Assembly: GCA_007449985.2 (NCBI GenBank)
Contig: VIIQ02000106.1
Location: forward strand, 124,001-188,000
From: Desmodesmus armatus
Taxonomy: Eukaryota; Chlorophyta; Chlorophyceae; Sphaeropleales; Scenedesmaceae
DNA length: 64,000 bases
Reading direction: 5' to 3'
A program made the translations under genes and the position numbers. Under the pieces are notes generated by a model. That model saw only the letters and a program-made list of their open reading frames with translations, had not been told where the DNA came from and searched no databases. Positions 33,901 to 46,206 of the stretch are shown piece by piece. Position 1 is the first letter of the stretch. Every line of letters begins with the position of its first letter.

Positions 33901-35273
33901 CCTGGTGGGGGTTGTTGGGGCTTGGCCTTGTGTGACAGGGGTCGGTTGTTCAGGGACGCTGGGGGCCAGCTGTTGCCAGACCCCTTGCGTGCTTTTGCCC
34001 TTGGCATCAGGGCTCTGCCGTATATTCGCCATGTGGGCGCTAACCCGGTCCAGCCCGGCCCGTGGTGTTACTATGTCCCATTGTGGTCCAATCCGGTGGT
34101 GGCGCAGAGGGAGCAGTGGGACTGGTATGGACAGCAGCGGCAAGTGATGGTGGGGTTGGAGTTTGTTGTGCCTGACTTGTTTGGCCTCCCCAGCTGCAAT
34201 GTGCAGGGCAGGCGCTGCATTGGCTGCAGCTGGTTGAGGCTATCTGTTCCATCCCTGACCTGGGGGCAAGGGAGGAGGCATACAGGATGCATGTGTGGGA
34301 CCCTGTGTTGCAGCATCGCCCTAGGTATGCTAACATGGTGGTGGCTAGGGAGGAGCTGGCTGTGTTGGTGGCGGCAATCCCTGGTGCGTGGCAGGATGCA
34401 GCACGTGTAGTGCTGCGGGGTAGGCCATCCGGGCGGCTGCCGGCCGTTTCAGAGGCTCAGCTTACCGCAGCTAGGGACAGGGTGTGTGCTGATCTGGGTT
34501 GGCATACTCGCAATGGGGATGTGGTGGAGCTTAAGTCCCTCACTGTGTCGCTGGCCACCCAGTGTCAATCCTTGGATGCGCTGTCAGCCATTGCTGACAG
34601 GCATGCTGCCTTCCGTCAGAGGGTGTTGTCTGTTGATATGTTGCAGCCAATTGTGGGCGAGTTGCCCGAGGTCACTCGGGTGCTTCGGCGGTGGTGGAAG
34701 CTGCGTGTGCCTAATGAGCACAAGGAGGCTGCATGGCGGCTCACCCTCGATGCGTTCCCTACGGCTCAGCGCATGCACACAGGCACCTCTTGTGTAGCCT
34801 GTGGGGCTGCGGAGCCCGGTGTACAGCACCATTGTTGGGAGTGTCCTGTTGCAGGGGCGGTGCGGGCGGAGATTGAGGGGCAGTTGCGAGCTCACCGGGT
34901 GGGCGACAGCCCCCCTTGGTTGGCTGCTGATCGCGGCCTGCAGTGTGCAGCTTTGTGGATGGGGGTGAAACCTCATCCCCGGCTGCATCATGTTGTGTGG
35001 GACATGGTGTGTCTGGCTGGCATAGGTGCTGTTGACTTTGGCCGCAGAGTGGCTTGGGCTGTGGCAGCAGAAGGCCCTGCACTGCCTCTGCTGACGGTAG
35101 AGCGCATTGCAGGGCGTGCTGCTGTTGGGGAGTTTTGGCGCGTCTTGGCTGACTTTGCGGTTTCTGCAATCATCCCTAAGCGGGCGCAGGGGCTTGCGCT
35201 CACACAGCAGCCTTTCATTGCATGGCATGTTGTGCTGTCAGGAGGCAACGGTTTGCGAGTAGTTAGGCATTGA
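30971..35273 (+). pseudogene. LINE-B ORF2: endonuclease, reverse transcriptase, zf-RVT-like domain; two frameshifts
   Basis: The ATG at 30971 directly follows the ORF1 stop (TAAATG). The N-terminal APE-type endonuclease begins MGCHNVNGLAAKLEGLLAL and continues after a break with MVALGDWNFAP, SRLDRVYVS and SDHTPVVV. The break is at a G5 run (31436-31440), where one more G would restore frame. The reverse transcriptase shows GKAPGVDGIP, YRPIQLLNYDYRLMAKLLANR, AFLDFRKAYDTVSREF, GVRQGCPLAPLMY and the catalytic YADD (33253-33264). A second one-base loss near 34188 separates the C-terminal Cys/His domain (34287-35273); the truncated copy at 26386 has the extra base. Without both shifts ORF2 would be about 1430 codons. 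Confidence 0.85.
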
Positions 35274-35691
35274 GCGTCTGCATGTGTTGACATGTGAGTT
35301 GTTGGCTGCTGTGTGACTTCTGTTCTGCTGGCTTGTGAACAGTGCAGCGACCGGTGGTGTCGGTGAAGTTGCCCCCACGTACGCCCACTGCAACATGTGG
35401 GAGTGGTTTGTGGCTCGCAGCTGTGTGTTCGCTGTTTTCTGTTCCGTCCGCCCTTTCTTATCGCAACCCTGCAGGTGCGAGAAGCAGTGCCGTTGGCGCC
35501 ATTCAGTCCTTCCAGTGTATTATATCTCTGTTTTCGCAATCTGGAAGCACACTGAGTGTGCGTGACAAGCTTTTGATGGTGGGGTTTGTCCGAACGGCCC
35601 CCTTCCGTACTGGTTGTGTCCATCCGTGGCTGGGTTCAGTTGCAACGTAGTTGCTTGAGAAACCCGTGTAACACCTTCATTCATTCATTCA

Positions 35692-37942
35692 AACACGTTA
35701 CCACACGCGACTTCTCCGAGTCCGTGACTGGTGTTGCTCCTACTTCGCAACACGTTGTGACAGCCCAGCTTTAGACAAAGCGGCACACAACCGAAGAGCT
35801 GCAGCTGTGGCAAGGCCAAATGTCTACTTGGTTTCACCAGAATTAAGGATACTCATCATGCGTGTGTAGGGTGTGTGACCATTGTCCGAACCAAGTTGCG
35901 CCCTACAAGGTCGGCACGGCGAGCTGAGCCCCCACAGCACGCCACACAGCACCTCATGTGCAGACAGCCCCAGCTCTGGCCTTGAAAGTTGTACCCAGTA
36001 CCGACGAAGCCTTCATACATTAGCTTGATGCAGCATCAAGCATGCGACAGGCAGGCCTGCAGGAAATGAAGCTCCAACATTGCCTCCCAAGCAGCGGCAG
36101 CCTGCATGTTGTGGACCCTACGTACCTCAAATATCCCTGACGTATTTGCAGAATGTCCCCTCACATTGGGCGGTTCTTTAGCCCTGTTGCACTGAAGTTT
36201 TGGGAGGGCTCAGGATGTGACATACCCTTGCATACACCTACGCTGCACTACAAGACGGGCTCCCTGGATCATGGGCCCTGAAAACCATTCTGTTGGCATA
36301 GACAAACTTTGAAGTGGGGCAAAAACAACCAATATCACACTTTGGTGGAATGATTCTAAAGATTGCCAGGCTGCACGTTGTCCCTGCATGTGTGCTGACA
36401 CATTCGCCCATTCTCAGAATGCAAGCGGCTTGCAAGTCATCACGAACTTACAGCCTGTAACTGCATGAGAAAGTTACAAGCTGTAGCAGCTGCATCACAC
36501 ACGCAACCCTTCCAACGTACCAACAGCAGTTTTTACACCACAACTGTCCTGAAAGACACGATATGTGTGGCTGCAACTCCAACTGTTTGCACATACATGC
36601 TGGCCAGCCTGCACTTGCGTCAGCTGCCAACAGCCCTGACAATCCATACAAACCCAGGATTTGACCAGGGTTTAGAGCCCATGTTTGCGGCACAATGGTG
36701 CTCTACAAATCAAAAGGCAGTCTGAGATGCACTGCTGGGGGGTCAATGAGTCATGACCACACCCCATGAATGCATCAACACTCAACCCAACAGCCTCAAA
36801 AGCAAGCCGGAAGGTAAGACCACTCTGAACCTGCTGCAGGTTGCCAGGGGCCTTTGTCCCCACAGCCAGCCACAGCCCAGCACAGCGCGGTCAAAGAACA
36901 CACACGCAAGCTGCAGGGATGTGTGGTATGTCCCACACAAACCCTCCGACTGACCACTCTCCGCTACATGCTTCGGCACTCTGTGCTTGGGACAGCAGAA
37001 TGCTTAGTGCGACCTGACAGCCCAGCACATAGCATGCAGCACACGGCCACTCAGTACAAGCGAAGCACACCTGCACAAGCCTCAATGCCTGCTGCATTCT
37101 TCATTGGGGTTGAGGGTTTGGGGTTTTCAGCCCTAAACCCTCAGCCCTATGTAGGGTCCCCAGCACTCTGCTCGCCTCTCACTGCATACGCAGCTGCACA
37201 CACTGCTCAAGGCGCAACAAGAACTGCGCAAACCCTACCCTCACGCCCCTCACCAACACCTACCCATGCCCCTCAACAAGACTCAACACGTACAGCAGAC
37301 GAAGGATCAACATGTGGTCCAACCACTGAAACCAGTAACAGCCTGGAAAACCACCGCAGCGGGAGCTGCACATATCGCTACAACAGCAGCACAGCAACGC
37401 TCCTCGACCCCTCGACTTCTGCACTACAAGCACAGAGCCTGCTTGCAGGAGGTCACAGGAAGCTTGTCAGCACAACTGTGACACTTCAACCACTGCATAC
37501 GGGGCGGGTGATGTACCCTTAAAGAACATGTGTCCTAAAAAACACAGCTGCCTGCTACCCTCTCTAAAAGTCACAGCTGCGGTCGCAGCAAGCTGGTCTG
37601 AGACACAGACACAGATCCTGCTGCCCCTCCTCTGCTGCTCCATTCAAACCTGCGTGCACACGGGAGCTGCATTGCCAGCCTAAGCACCAGCTGGGATGCT
37701 CTCCTAGCAAAGCTGCAACACTTGCACCAGCACACTAGCACCCACCACGCAAGCAATCACTACTAGCGAATCAGCTGTTGGCCAGCACACAACCATACTG
37801 CTGCACAGCTGCGGTGTGGCGCGGATGCAAACCACACATACACATACAAATGCAGCAGCAAGGATGCCGCCATCAGGCTGTCCAGGACCAAACAGTGTTG
37901 CTGCATGTGGCTGTAGAGTGGAGGCGCGGCTTGATTGGAGGC
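35692..37942. other. Intergenic; LINE-linked repeat, then FAD6 3' flank
   Basis: 35692-35754 repeats 25822-25880 (CACGCGACTTCTCCGAGTCC). The rest has no supported gene; the 222-codon frame at 36854-37522 lacks any domain. TGTAA on the minus strand at 36448-36452 and 36474-36478 could end a long FAD6 transcript. Confidence 0.45.
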
Positions 37943-40900
37943 TTATGCAGAGCCGGGGATGACCTTGCGCTGCACCTCGAAGAAGGTCTCGGGCTTCTGT
38001 GCATCAAAGGGCACGTAGTTCTTGTTCTTGTCGTACACGTGCAGCTCTGCAGCACAACAAAAAAAAACCACATCAGTTAGTCACTGTAGTGCCTAACAAC
38101 TGCACCAGCCACACACACTCTATGCGGCTGCTGTGCAGTCCATGCAACAGGGACAATTTTGAGCACCTGCGGCTTCCTGAGAATGGCGGACGCCACTGTA
38201 ATCTATGTGAACTCCCTAACACATCTACTGTCAGGTCATAAGTATCCACTCCTGCACCATGAAACAAAAGCCCCTCTACACCTAAACCCTCAAACCTAAA
38301 CCATAATCCACCACCCTGTTCACCTGTGAAGATGGTCTTCATCATGCGCCAGTTGAAGGTGCAGCTGGTCATGTACTGGCCCCAGTTCTGCTTCAGGCTG
38401 TCGTTGGCTGCGCGCAGGTTGTACCAGGGGATCTTGCTGTTCACGTGGTGAGGCACGTGCACACTGATGTCGTGGCACAGGAACTCCACCCAGCGGGGGT
38501 ATTCACAGTCCACGGTACCTGTAATGCACACACAGCAGCAGTACACGGACATGCAAGTTGGTTGGCAGCCACATGACGGTTCAAGCAGTGCGCATCAAAC
38601 TCCTTGTACACGCAAACTTTTACGCACTGCACTACAACATGTACGTTCCTCCAATTTGCCCTTCGGACCCCTTCCCCAGTAACCTCCCCACCTTACCACC
38701 CCACCAACCCAACCAGCATCCCTCACCTGAGAGCTGTGCCTTGGCTGCGTTCCACTCCTCTGCTGGCTTGAAGGGGATGTGGGGTGCTGTGTGGTGCACC
38801 ACGGTGAAGGTGGACATCCAGAAGTGGTAGCCCAGCCAGGGCATCAGCCAGTACTTCAACACACCAGAGATACCTGCCACGGAGGCAATGGCTGGGAGGC
38901 CGATGACAGCGAAGGCAGCCACTGCAGCCAGGCTGACCAGCACCTGGGCGGGAAACACAAGAGCAGGCAGAAGGAGAAGAGTGAGCTGGGGTTCTATTTG
39001 AAGGCGCATTGTGGTGAGCCACACAAGAGGGAGGCCACCATGAGGAGTGCTGGCATCAGAGTGTTTACATGCCGGCGTGAGCAACAAGCACGAAGTCTGG
39101 TTGGGCATGGTCTGGCATTTTTGATTGAATTTGCAAAGGTGAATCACCCTAGGCTTCTGCTTTCGGTGTACTGTGCGAGGGTGATGGTTGGGGCTGAAAA
39201 CCCGACCCTGAAGTAAACCCCACTAAACCTCACATATCAAGCCAACTTTCAAATTCCTAGATGACTCACCCTTGGCTTCTGCTTCTCAGTGTACTTTGCG
39301 AGGTCAAAGTGCCAGATCCACCAGTGACCCACTGAGGCCCACAGCTTGAGGGGGCTGCCCAGGAACACCTGGTACAGCGTCTTCTGCATGGGGGACCACT
39401 TGGCAATCTCGGTGGGCATCACTGGGTGCCACGCGGTGTCCTCAACCAGCCTGCAGGTGCAAGAGATTGAGTGACATGTGAGTGACACTTGAGAAAAACT
39501 GGTGATGTTGCATGGGGGGGGGGGTACTTGTCAATCTCGGAAGGCATCAAAAGGTGCCACGCGGTGATTGCTGGTGTTGCATCTGCAGCACCTTGGACTG
39601 TGTGGCCCAGACAGAAGGGCTGTGCCACAAACAGCATTTTGCCGCACAGACTGCAACACGGCACCATCCTTGGTGTGCATGTCCCATTACTTGACAAGTG
39701 GGAAACAATCAACAGCAGGGAACCCCTTGCTGACTCATACTCACTTGTTTGTCTGTGCGTGGTGCTGGTTGTGCTTGATCCTCCAGGGCTCGAAGGGGTA
39801 GACGAGGGGCATGAAGGCCAGGGTGCCCACAATGTCCTCCAGCAGCTTGTTGGTGCTGAAGCTGCGGTGACCACAGTCGTGGCCGATGACAAAGAACTGC
39901 AGGCAGGGACAGCGACAGTAGACAAGCACCACATACACAACACATACTCAAAGAATATCCACAGTGGACTGTCTCTACAGGGCACCAGCACACATGTTAC
40001 TTTTGACCCGGCCCGTCAGCTGAGGTGCCCCCATCCTTCCACCGCAATGGCAGCTGTGGGTGCCTGCATACTGCACCAATCCACAGCGCAGCTGCTTGCT
40101 GGTGCACACAGAGTGAAAGGCCGTCCCATGCAGGGAAGTGCTGAGCCCAGCGGCTACACACACTGACTGTTTGCTGCAGGGCCGCTGAACAAGCTGAAGA
40201 CCCCCTCACCTGACACAGCCTGCCAACCTCCACATGAATGCATGTGAGGCCCAACAACCGCTCCCTGCCATAGTATGCTGCACCACCCTCCCCTCATGCT
40301 GGCCAATCGATCATCGACACTACCCCCCCCCCCCCCGTGGCCATGCTGACTGCCGTCCACCTGACTTGCCGTCCACCCAACAAAAGGGTCCCAGTGCAGT
40401 TTCCACTCACCCCTGTGAAGGCTGTTCCAGCAATGAACCAGGCGAAGGGCAGCAGGTACCAGGGAGACACGCTGATCAGGTACAGGCTGGCTGCCACACT
40501 GGCCAGTGTGATGGCGACTGCGCTCCACGCCTTGATGGGGTTGATCTCAAACACCTGTAGAACCACAATCACAGGGGCAGGCGCGCACAAAAGAATAGTG
40601 AGCGCGAGCTAACAGGTGCATGCGTCTGGATGCAGGGTACTGCATGCGTCTGGATGCAGGGTACATTTGAAAGCATCCACTGCAAATTCCCCCCCTGGTA
40701 AAACAAAAAAAAATCATTGCAAATTTGAGTACATGTGCCTCAACACCCGGGTAAAGAGCTCCAATTACCACACCTGAGGAATGTGCAGGGCCCCAGCACG
40801 TTTTGCCTGGTGCAGAAAAAGCCAAGCCATGCAACTGTCCATACGTTGCGCGTAGCAAAAACCCCACTGAATACTGCCTGTCCTATCCAATTTGGGTGCA

Positions 40901-41954
40901 GAATTGTTCCCAAAGCTTTGCACCGCCGTGTGCTGCGCCTCAATCCACACACCAGCACAGCACAGCTCTGGCTCACCTCCTGGGGCATGCTCTTGACAAT
41001 GTCAGTGAGGCTGACACCATCTGGCAGCTCAGCACCGATGGACTTGTAGCCCCACTGCTCGGCCAGCTTCTGGCGCTCCTCAAGAGGCAGCTGGCCAATG
41101 GGGACTTCAGCAGGAGCATCGATGGCTGCTGCGGAGGGGGCGCGGGGGATCTGGGGACAGGACAGCAGGCAGACAGTGCAACAGGAAGTGATGTCAGCAT
41201 GAGAAGTGTTGAGGTGCTGGTGCCAGGGACGCAGGGCGGTGATGTGAGCTGAAATGCGGTGGGATTGGCAGGGTTTACGCCCGCAATGCTGGGGTCCTTG
41301 CATGCAGGAGCACACCCCAACTGCATTGTGCTGCTTGCTGCCAATTGCCTAGCTGCATTTTCCCCTGTCTAACAAGATTAAGCGTTACAGAGTCCAAGTA
41401 TGATTATGATGTGCTGTAAGACTGTGGCTGCTGCAATCAGCAGCTGTGGGGCCTGCTGCTGCTGTGCTGTAGCTGTGGGTGGTTTTGTCTGCTTTGAGGT
41501 GCATTGCTGCTGCACGTCTGCCTTGTCACTACTGTAACGGCTGAACGTCGTGCACTGGCTGAAAGGCGCTGACGGGTAGACTTCTGCCTGCCCACTACCA
41601 TATCTGATACGATTGCTTGGTACCACCCCAACCAGACGCCAGAAAAGCGCACCTGCTGACGGACGCATGGGCGCAGGTTGATGCGCTTGGGACCTGCAAC
41701 AGCATAGACAGGCTTTGTTGAGCTCCAGGCTGCAGGGTACGCTGCTCTAAGGTGGGTCCACGCCACAAAAGCAGGAAAACGCTCGTGTGGTGCACTCACC
41801 TGCCAGGGGAGCCCGGGAAGCGGTGCTCCGGACCTGCGATGCGAAGATAATTGGGGTAAGAGGCCAACGCGGCCGCGAGCGTGCAGTTGTGTCGACGCAG
41901 AAGCGAGCTGAGCCTACTGACCTGAGACAGGGGGGAGGCCATGATGGATGCCAT
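37943..41954 (-). CDS. FAD6: Chloroplast omega-6 (delta-12) fatty acid desaturase
   Basis: Ten exons, all in phase: 41954-41922, 41833-41800, 41693-41653, 41150-40977, 40554-40411, 39896-39745, 39450-39270, 38943-38727, 38518-38324, 38046-37943, giving 424 residues. The three His boxes are present: HDCGH (about 148-152), HNQHH (about 184-188) and HVPHH (about 346-350), with HHTAPH as an added His-rich site. Membrane segments lie around [17 protein letters not shown] and [20 protein letters not shown]. The N-terminus ([20 protein letters not shown]) is plastid-transit-like. The enzyme adds the second double bond to 16:1/18:1 chains on plastid glycerolipids, using ferredoxin. Start, stop, length and motifs all fit, so this is a complete gene. 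Two partial exon copies sit in the introns around exon 7. Confidence 0.93.
39130..39185 (-). repeat. Decayed copy of the FAD6 exon-7 3' edge
   Basis: The minus strand carries the exon end KQKPR followed by GGTGATTC, matching the true end at 39270 (KQKPR, donor GTGAGT). It lies about 120 bp downstream in the intron. Confidence 0.7.
39525..39590 (-). repeat. Decayed copy of the FAD6 exon-7 5' part
   Basis: The minus strand reads [17 protein letters not shown], a diverged copy of [17 protein letters not shown] in the true exon (39440-39385). Confidence 0.8.
40618..40666. repeat. Two-copy tandem repeat in FAD6 intron
   Basis: A unit of about 23 bp (GCATGCGTCTGGATGCAGGG core) occurs twice in tandem. 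Confidence 0.85.
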
Positions 41955-42676
41955 GGCTGGGGGTGATGGAGATGTTGGATGGACCCTCTACAGGGTTGGG
42001 AAAAGGTGGGGGACGCCTGCAGGGGAGGGGCTTTGGACGTCTGCGTGCATGTGTTACATCGCAACGGTGTCATTTGAGGAAATCCTGTGTCTTCGGCACG
42101 TCATCCAATTGAAACAACCTTGACATTATTGCAAAGTAGATCTGCGGCCTCTGCTTCGTTGGAGTGGTTGACTTCTGGCCAAAGCAGGTTCGGCCACAAT
42201 ATCTCATTCTGCCAAATAGCCCTCACAGGGTGTGCTGAGCTGAGATAGGTTCACCCCTTTGGCGACACAATGTCTGCACTGGCAAGCAGGGCGTGTGCAA
42301 GCAGCAGGTAGGCATTGGCGTTCATGTATGAGGGTTGGGGGCCCCCGCCGTCACTGCAAGTGATAGATCCCTGCTGCGTGACACGGTGTTGACCGTCTGG
42401 TCGTGGTGTTCTGCCGTTTATTGTTGACCTCCAGTTACCAAGTGAAGGGCATGCTGCAGCAACACAGCAGACAGGGTCTGCAGCTGGCGCCATGCAGGGC
42501 GAGGTGGGTGGCAAAGCAATTGCGCTGTTGCGTGACGCCGGGTTGCTCTTGGAAGCACACTGGATACAAGATTAGTGTTGTATCAACATAAATGTGTTTG
42601 GGTGCAGCCGACATGACTCTAGCAGAGTGATGCACATGCATGTGCATGATCTGTGTGGGTTGGTGGGTTGGTGGGT

Positions 42677-42725
<49 letters not shown>

Positions 42726-43700
42726 GGGGAGAGGACTGGGGGGGGGGGGTCATGCAGGACATGCTGGCCGGTTATACTTGCAACGGCATCGTGCCAGCAA
42801 AGAAGCGAAAGCCATGTGATTGCATGTTGAACAGGCCAGGGGTAGCACGGTTTAGTTGTGCTGGGGATATGGTTACACTGGTCTCCTTTGAGAGTGTGGC
42901 AGAGGTCTGCGCAGCAGCAGCAGCAGCAGCTAGCAGCTAGCAGGGGCGTACGGGTCTATTGCAGCAGTTTGATCGGATCTGGGTGCATCCATGCACAGCT
43001 GGATTGCTTGACTGCGGTCAGGGGCAACAATGCATCAGGGTGGGTATGACAGCCTGTGTGGGGACCAAATACTGCAGCTGGTGTCGACATGCTTTTGCAG
43101 GTTGTCCAGTGTGCGTGCTGGACCGTTGACAGTTGACAGCAGCCCAGCAGGCTGATGCAGGAGGGTTGCATTCAGTAACTGGCATGCTTTTTGACAGCAT
43201 GCCGTCCTGTCCTTGTGGCCCACAGCTGGCTGGCACCCACCACCCTAGTATGCTTGCACCCTCTCCCCAAAACTTCATAATGCATATCCAGCACCTCACA
43301 TCCATGCACTGCATGCCTCCAGTGCATCGTTGTACGCTCCCAGAGTATATCTGGTTTGGTTGTGTGCACCAATGGTTAGGGTGTGCCCCAGCTTGCTTTC
43401 GGCCACCACTCAGACATCCTTGCAGGCCCCTCCCTGCACTCCTCATAGTATGCTTGGAGCCGCATGTGTGCTGGTACCAAGTGAAAGCCTCAAGTGCATT
43501 GCCCCTCCCCTGCAACAGACTTTGTGTTGGGCCAACACATCGGTTTCAGCCTAGGGACCTGGTTACGGTTGCAGCATGGGATAGCATTGTGGAAATGGCA
43601 GCATCACTGGCTGCGCAGCTTGCAACCTGTTCGTCATCACCACTGACACCCCAACTAATGAGTTCGATGCTCCTGTTGTGTCTCCCACAATCATCCCCAA
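41955..43700. other. Intergenic between FAD6 and the small plastid-type gene
   Basis: Besides the poly-G tract, no gene is supported. A 5' exon of the next gene could lie here: a plausible leader frame (MAASLAAQLATCSSSPLTP) starts at 43594, but I see no good donor. Confidence 0.4.
42677..42722 (+). repeat. Poly-G tract of 46 bases
   Basis: An unbroken G run, with further G-rich sequence to 42749. Shorter G or C runs occur at 890-930, 2560-2571, 8597-8627 and 11640-11650. Confidence 0.9.
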
Positions 43701-44150
43701 ATGACCTTTAGGTGCCGGCCACAGCAGCGGCTGTCAGTCATGTACGCCAGCGGCGACAAGTCACCAGCAGCAGGCACCACCACCAGCAGCAGTGAGGCGG
43801 ATGCAGAGGCACGCATTGAAGCGATTGAGGCAGCAAGCAGGAAGGCAGGCGGCAAGGCCCGGCGGCAGATGACCATCAAAAATGTGACGCCCAAGCAGTC
43901 GGAGAGCGCCTTTGGCGCCAACAGAGCCGAGTGGAAGAAGGGGCAGCTGTTTCCAGAGGGCTGGGAGCAGATGGATCTGGCAGAAAAGGTCACTGAATTG
44001 TATCTAGGGAAGCGTGGCATGCTGTTCTGGTCCGCAGAGATTGCCTGGAAGGGCGCGATTGCGCTTGGTGTGGCATGGGCGCTGTTCCGGATCGGGGGTG
44101 CTGTTGGCCTCTACCAGCTGCAGGGTGACATGTTGCTGCCGCCAGTATAA
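43701..44150 (+). CDS. Small single-helix membrane protein, probably plastid-targeted
   Basis: The frame encodes 149 residues ending LQGDMLLPPV. The start CRPQQRLSVMYASGDKS looks like the end of a transit peptide (cleavage near VMYA/S). A charged middle (RIEAIEAASRKAGGKARRQM) is followed by WEQMDLAEKVTELYLGKRG and one hydrophobic helix (IALGVAWALFRIGGAVGLYQ). That layout is common among green-lineage thylakoid proteins, but I do not recognise the family and give no function. The true N-terminus may lie in an upstream exon, because AG/G at 43711 could be an acceptor. Codon use and the ordered C-terminus argue for a real gene. Confidence 0.6.
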   Translation: MTFRCRPQQRLSVMYASGDKSPAAGTTTSSSEADAEARIEAIEAASRKAGGKARRQMTIKNVTPKQSESAFGANRAEWKKGQLFPEGWEQMDLAEKVTELYLGKRGMLFWSAEIAWKGAIALGVAWALFRIGGAVGLYQLQGDMLLPPV

Positions 44151-44580
44151 CATTATGGTACGTTGTGGTTGTGACACAGTCGGGCACCAATGGGATCACA
44201 ATGAGATTTGTCAATCAGGTGTCTGCGCATGGGCAGATGTGGACACCAGTGCCATTGCACTAGCGCCCGAGGTCTCGATAGAATTTGATAAAGAAGCAAG
44301 TTGCGCACGTCCTGAGCATCAATGCAGCTGGTTTGCTGGCCCCAGGATTTGAACGCTGTCACAACCGCTTTAGTCATCCTGAACCGACCAGCAGGGTGCA
44401 GACAGGCAGGGGGCATTGCAGGCCATGGTCAAGGACTAACGCCTCCTATCCGCCTGCATTCCCTGCTATCAGACCCTGACTCGCCGTGTGCCCTCTTGTA
44501 ATTCCATCACCTTCGCCCCTGGTTCCCCAGCAGCAACGAGTCTCTTGGAGCTCGCCTGTGCACGGGAAACAGACGCCATC
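44151..44580. other. Intergenic, no feature seen
   Basis: This is the 3' flank of the small gene and the probable promoter and 5' UTR of the bZIP gene. Confidence 0.4.
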
Positions 44581-46135
44581 ATGGACCCAGGATCCCCTGT
44601 GCTGGAGTGGATGGACCTCTTTGACAGCCAAGGTCGGCAGCACAGCATGGAGCTGGACGGTCTGTCTGGGGTCAGCCTGACCGGCCTGGACGACAACGGT
44701 CTTGCCTTCAACCTTGCACAGCCACTGGGGGCCTTCCCAGGTGCGTACGGCCAATCTCTGAGCTCACATCGGAAGACGTGGTTTCACCTTCGAGAGACGT
44801 CCTGTCCAGGCACGACAGCCCGCCTGCTTTTGACGTTTTTGAATGAGGACGGGCATACTGGCATGCTGACCCGTCTGCGTTTGCCTGGGCTGCCTGCTTC
44901 CCGCTTCTTGCTGTTCACTCATCACCTGCAGGCCCAGACTGGCATCAGCTCTGCGCACCCAGCCTGTTGCAGCAGGTGGCCTTAGTGTGCCCAGTGATGC
45001 AATCAGGTGTGTTTGCAGCTGAGGTCTGTGATCAAGGTGGCAGGGCTCCCACACCATTGTCAGCTGCTGTGTGGTGCATGCATTTCGTCCGATCGGTGGC
45101 ACCGCAGTCTTGTGCACTCTGTAACACTCCATTGACCATTTCTTTTCCTGCAGGCAATCAGTGCCCAATCTCGCTGATGCCAGCACCAGTGGAGCACAGG
45201 CGATGCCTACCTCAGTGCCTGCAGAAGCTGCGCAGATGATCCCACCCCCTGCAGCCAGTACTCAATCAAGCCCATGCCTGCACGCAAGACAGTGGCCTGC
45301 AAGCCAGTCATTGTGGTCAAGCAGGAGCCAGCTGTTGAGCAGCAGCCCCCGCAGACCAAGCAGGCCCCACCTGCAAAGCAGCAGTCAAAGCAGCAGCAGA
45401 AGCTGCAGCAGAAGTCACACCAGCAGCTGCAACAAGAGCTGCAAGAGCTGCAAGCGGAGGCCGATGCAGCTGCATTTGAGACTGACTCCTCGGACCCCTC
45501 TTCAGCGCATGGAGGCGGCAAACGCAGGAGGCGGATCAGGAATGCAAAGCAGCAGGAGCTCAACAGGCTGGCTCAGCAGCGCTACAGGTGCGGCTGCGCT
45601 GGTGGCGGTTTGGCATAAGCTGCCACAGCAATCATAGCAGTGCATGCGTGTGTCACGCTCTCACAAGGACCGCAATCCTGGTGGCCCAGTGCAAAGGACG
45701 GCACAGCCTTGAATTTTGGTGCAGCCCCGTGGCACAATGCATGTGTACCTGCTGGCTCTGGCTGGCACGTCAGCAGGCACACTGCGGAGCCACATCATCC
45801 CATCTGCATACACTGGGGGACACTTGATTAGCTTTTGCATTGTTTACACTATGCCCTCCATTTGACAGCACCTGTCATGCCTCTGCTGTTGCGTGGCATC
45901 GCCTGCTGCTCTCTGCTGCCGTCCCAGGGAGCGTCGCAAGCAGAAGTACTCCACCCTGCAGGACACAGTGGAGGAGCTCAGTGGGCGCCTGGGCACGCTC
46001 AGCACACTGGAGGCCGCCAACAGCGAGCTCTCGCAGCGCAACGGCCAGCTGGAGCTGGTGGTTAAGGAGCAGAACACCCAGCTGCAGGCGCAGAAGGACA
46101 CCATCACTCGCCAGGCACAGCAGCTGCAGACACAG
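44581..46135 (+). CDS. bZIP transcription factor, 3' exons unresolved
   Basis: Exons 44581-44740, 45200-45587 and 45928-46135 join in phase. The first encodes an acidic, hydrophobic segment (LEWMDLFDSQG) that could be an activation region. The second has KQEPAVEQQPPQTK, a Gln-rich helix, then the basic region RRRRIRNAKQQELNRLAQQR, which continues across the intron as YRERRKQKYSTL. N-x7-R spacing and the following Leu heptads (LQDTVEELSGRLGTLSTLE) define a bZIP that would bind DNA as a dimer in the nucleus. The intron splits the basic region, as in many algal bZIPs. The last assigned exon ends QLQTQ at a GTGTGT donor. Later exons are likely; candidates are 46797-46836 and 47000-47205 (MVGRCLMRCCTDPHC frame, ending VPCC at a stop). 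Confidence 0.78.
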
Positions 46136-46206
46136 GTGTGTGCACATGCACGAAGAGGAGGTGTTACAGTCAGAAGCAGATGCAAGCTGCAAGCTGCATG
46201 GCATTT

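Larger units (their letters stand above)
28128..35691 (+). mobile_element. LINE-B, near-full-length two-ORF non-LTR retrotransposon
   Basis: The order is 5' region (28128-29303), ORF1, ORF2 with APE-type endonuclease and reverse transcriptase, 3' UTR (35274-35680) and a (TTCA)n tail. This is the layout of L1-like elements that insert by target-primed reverse transcription. The 5' boundary is uncertain, because the 5' region is interrupted by (CTT)n-tailed fragments and an A16 run at 29126-29141. Frameshifts in both ORFs make this copy probably inactive. Confidence 0.8.

Noticed and set aside
32800..34143. 447-codon frame on the minus strand of LINE-B
   Set aside because: It is the shadow of ORF2; the plus frame carries the RT motifs.
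36854..37522. 222-codon open frame
   Set aside because: Thr/Ser/Pro-rich without motifs; likely chance in the FAD6 3' flank.
42653..42940. Gly-rich open frame
   Set aside because: It is the poly-G tract read as glycine.
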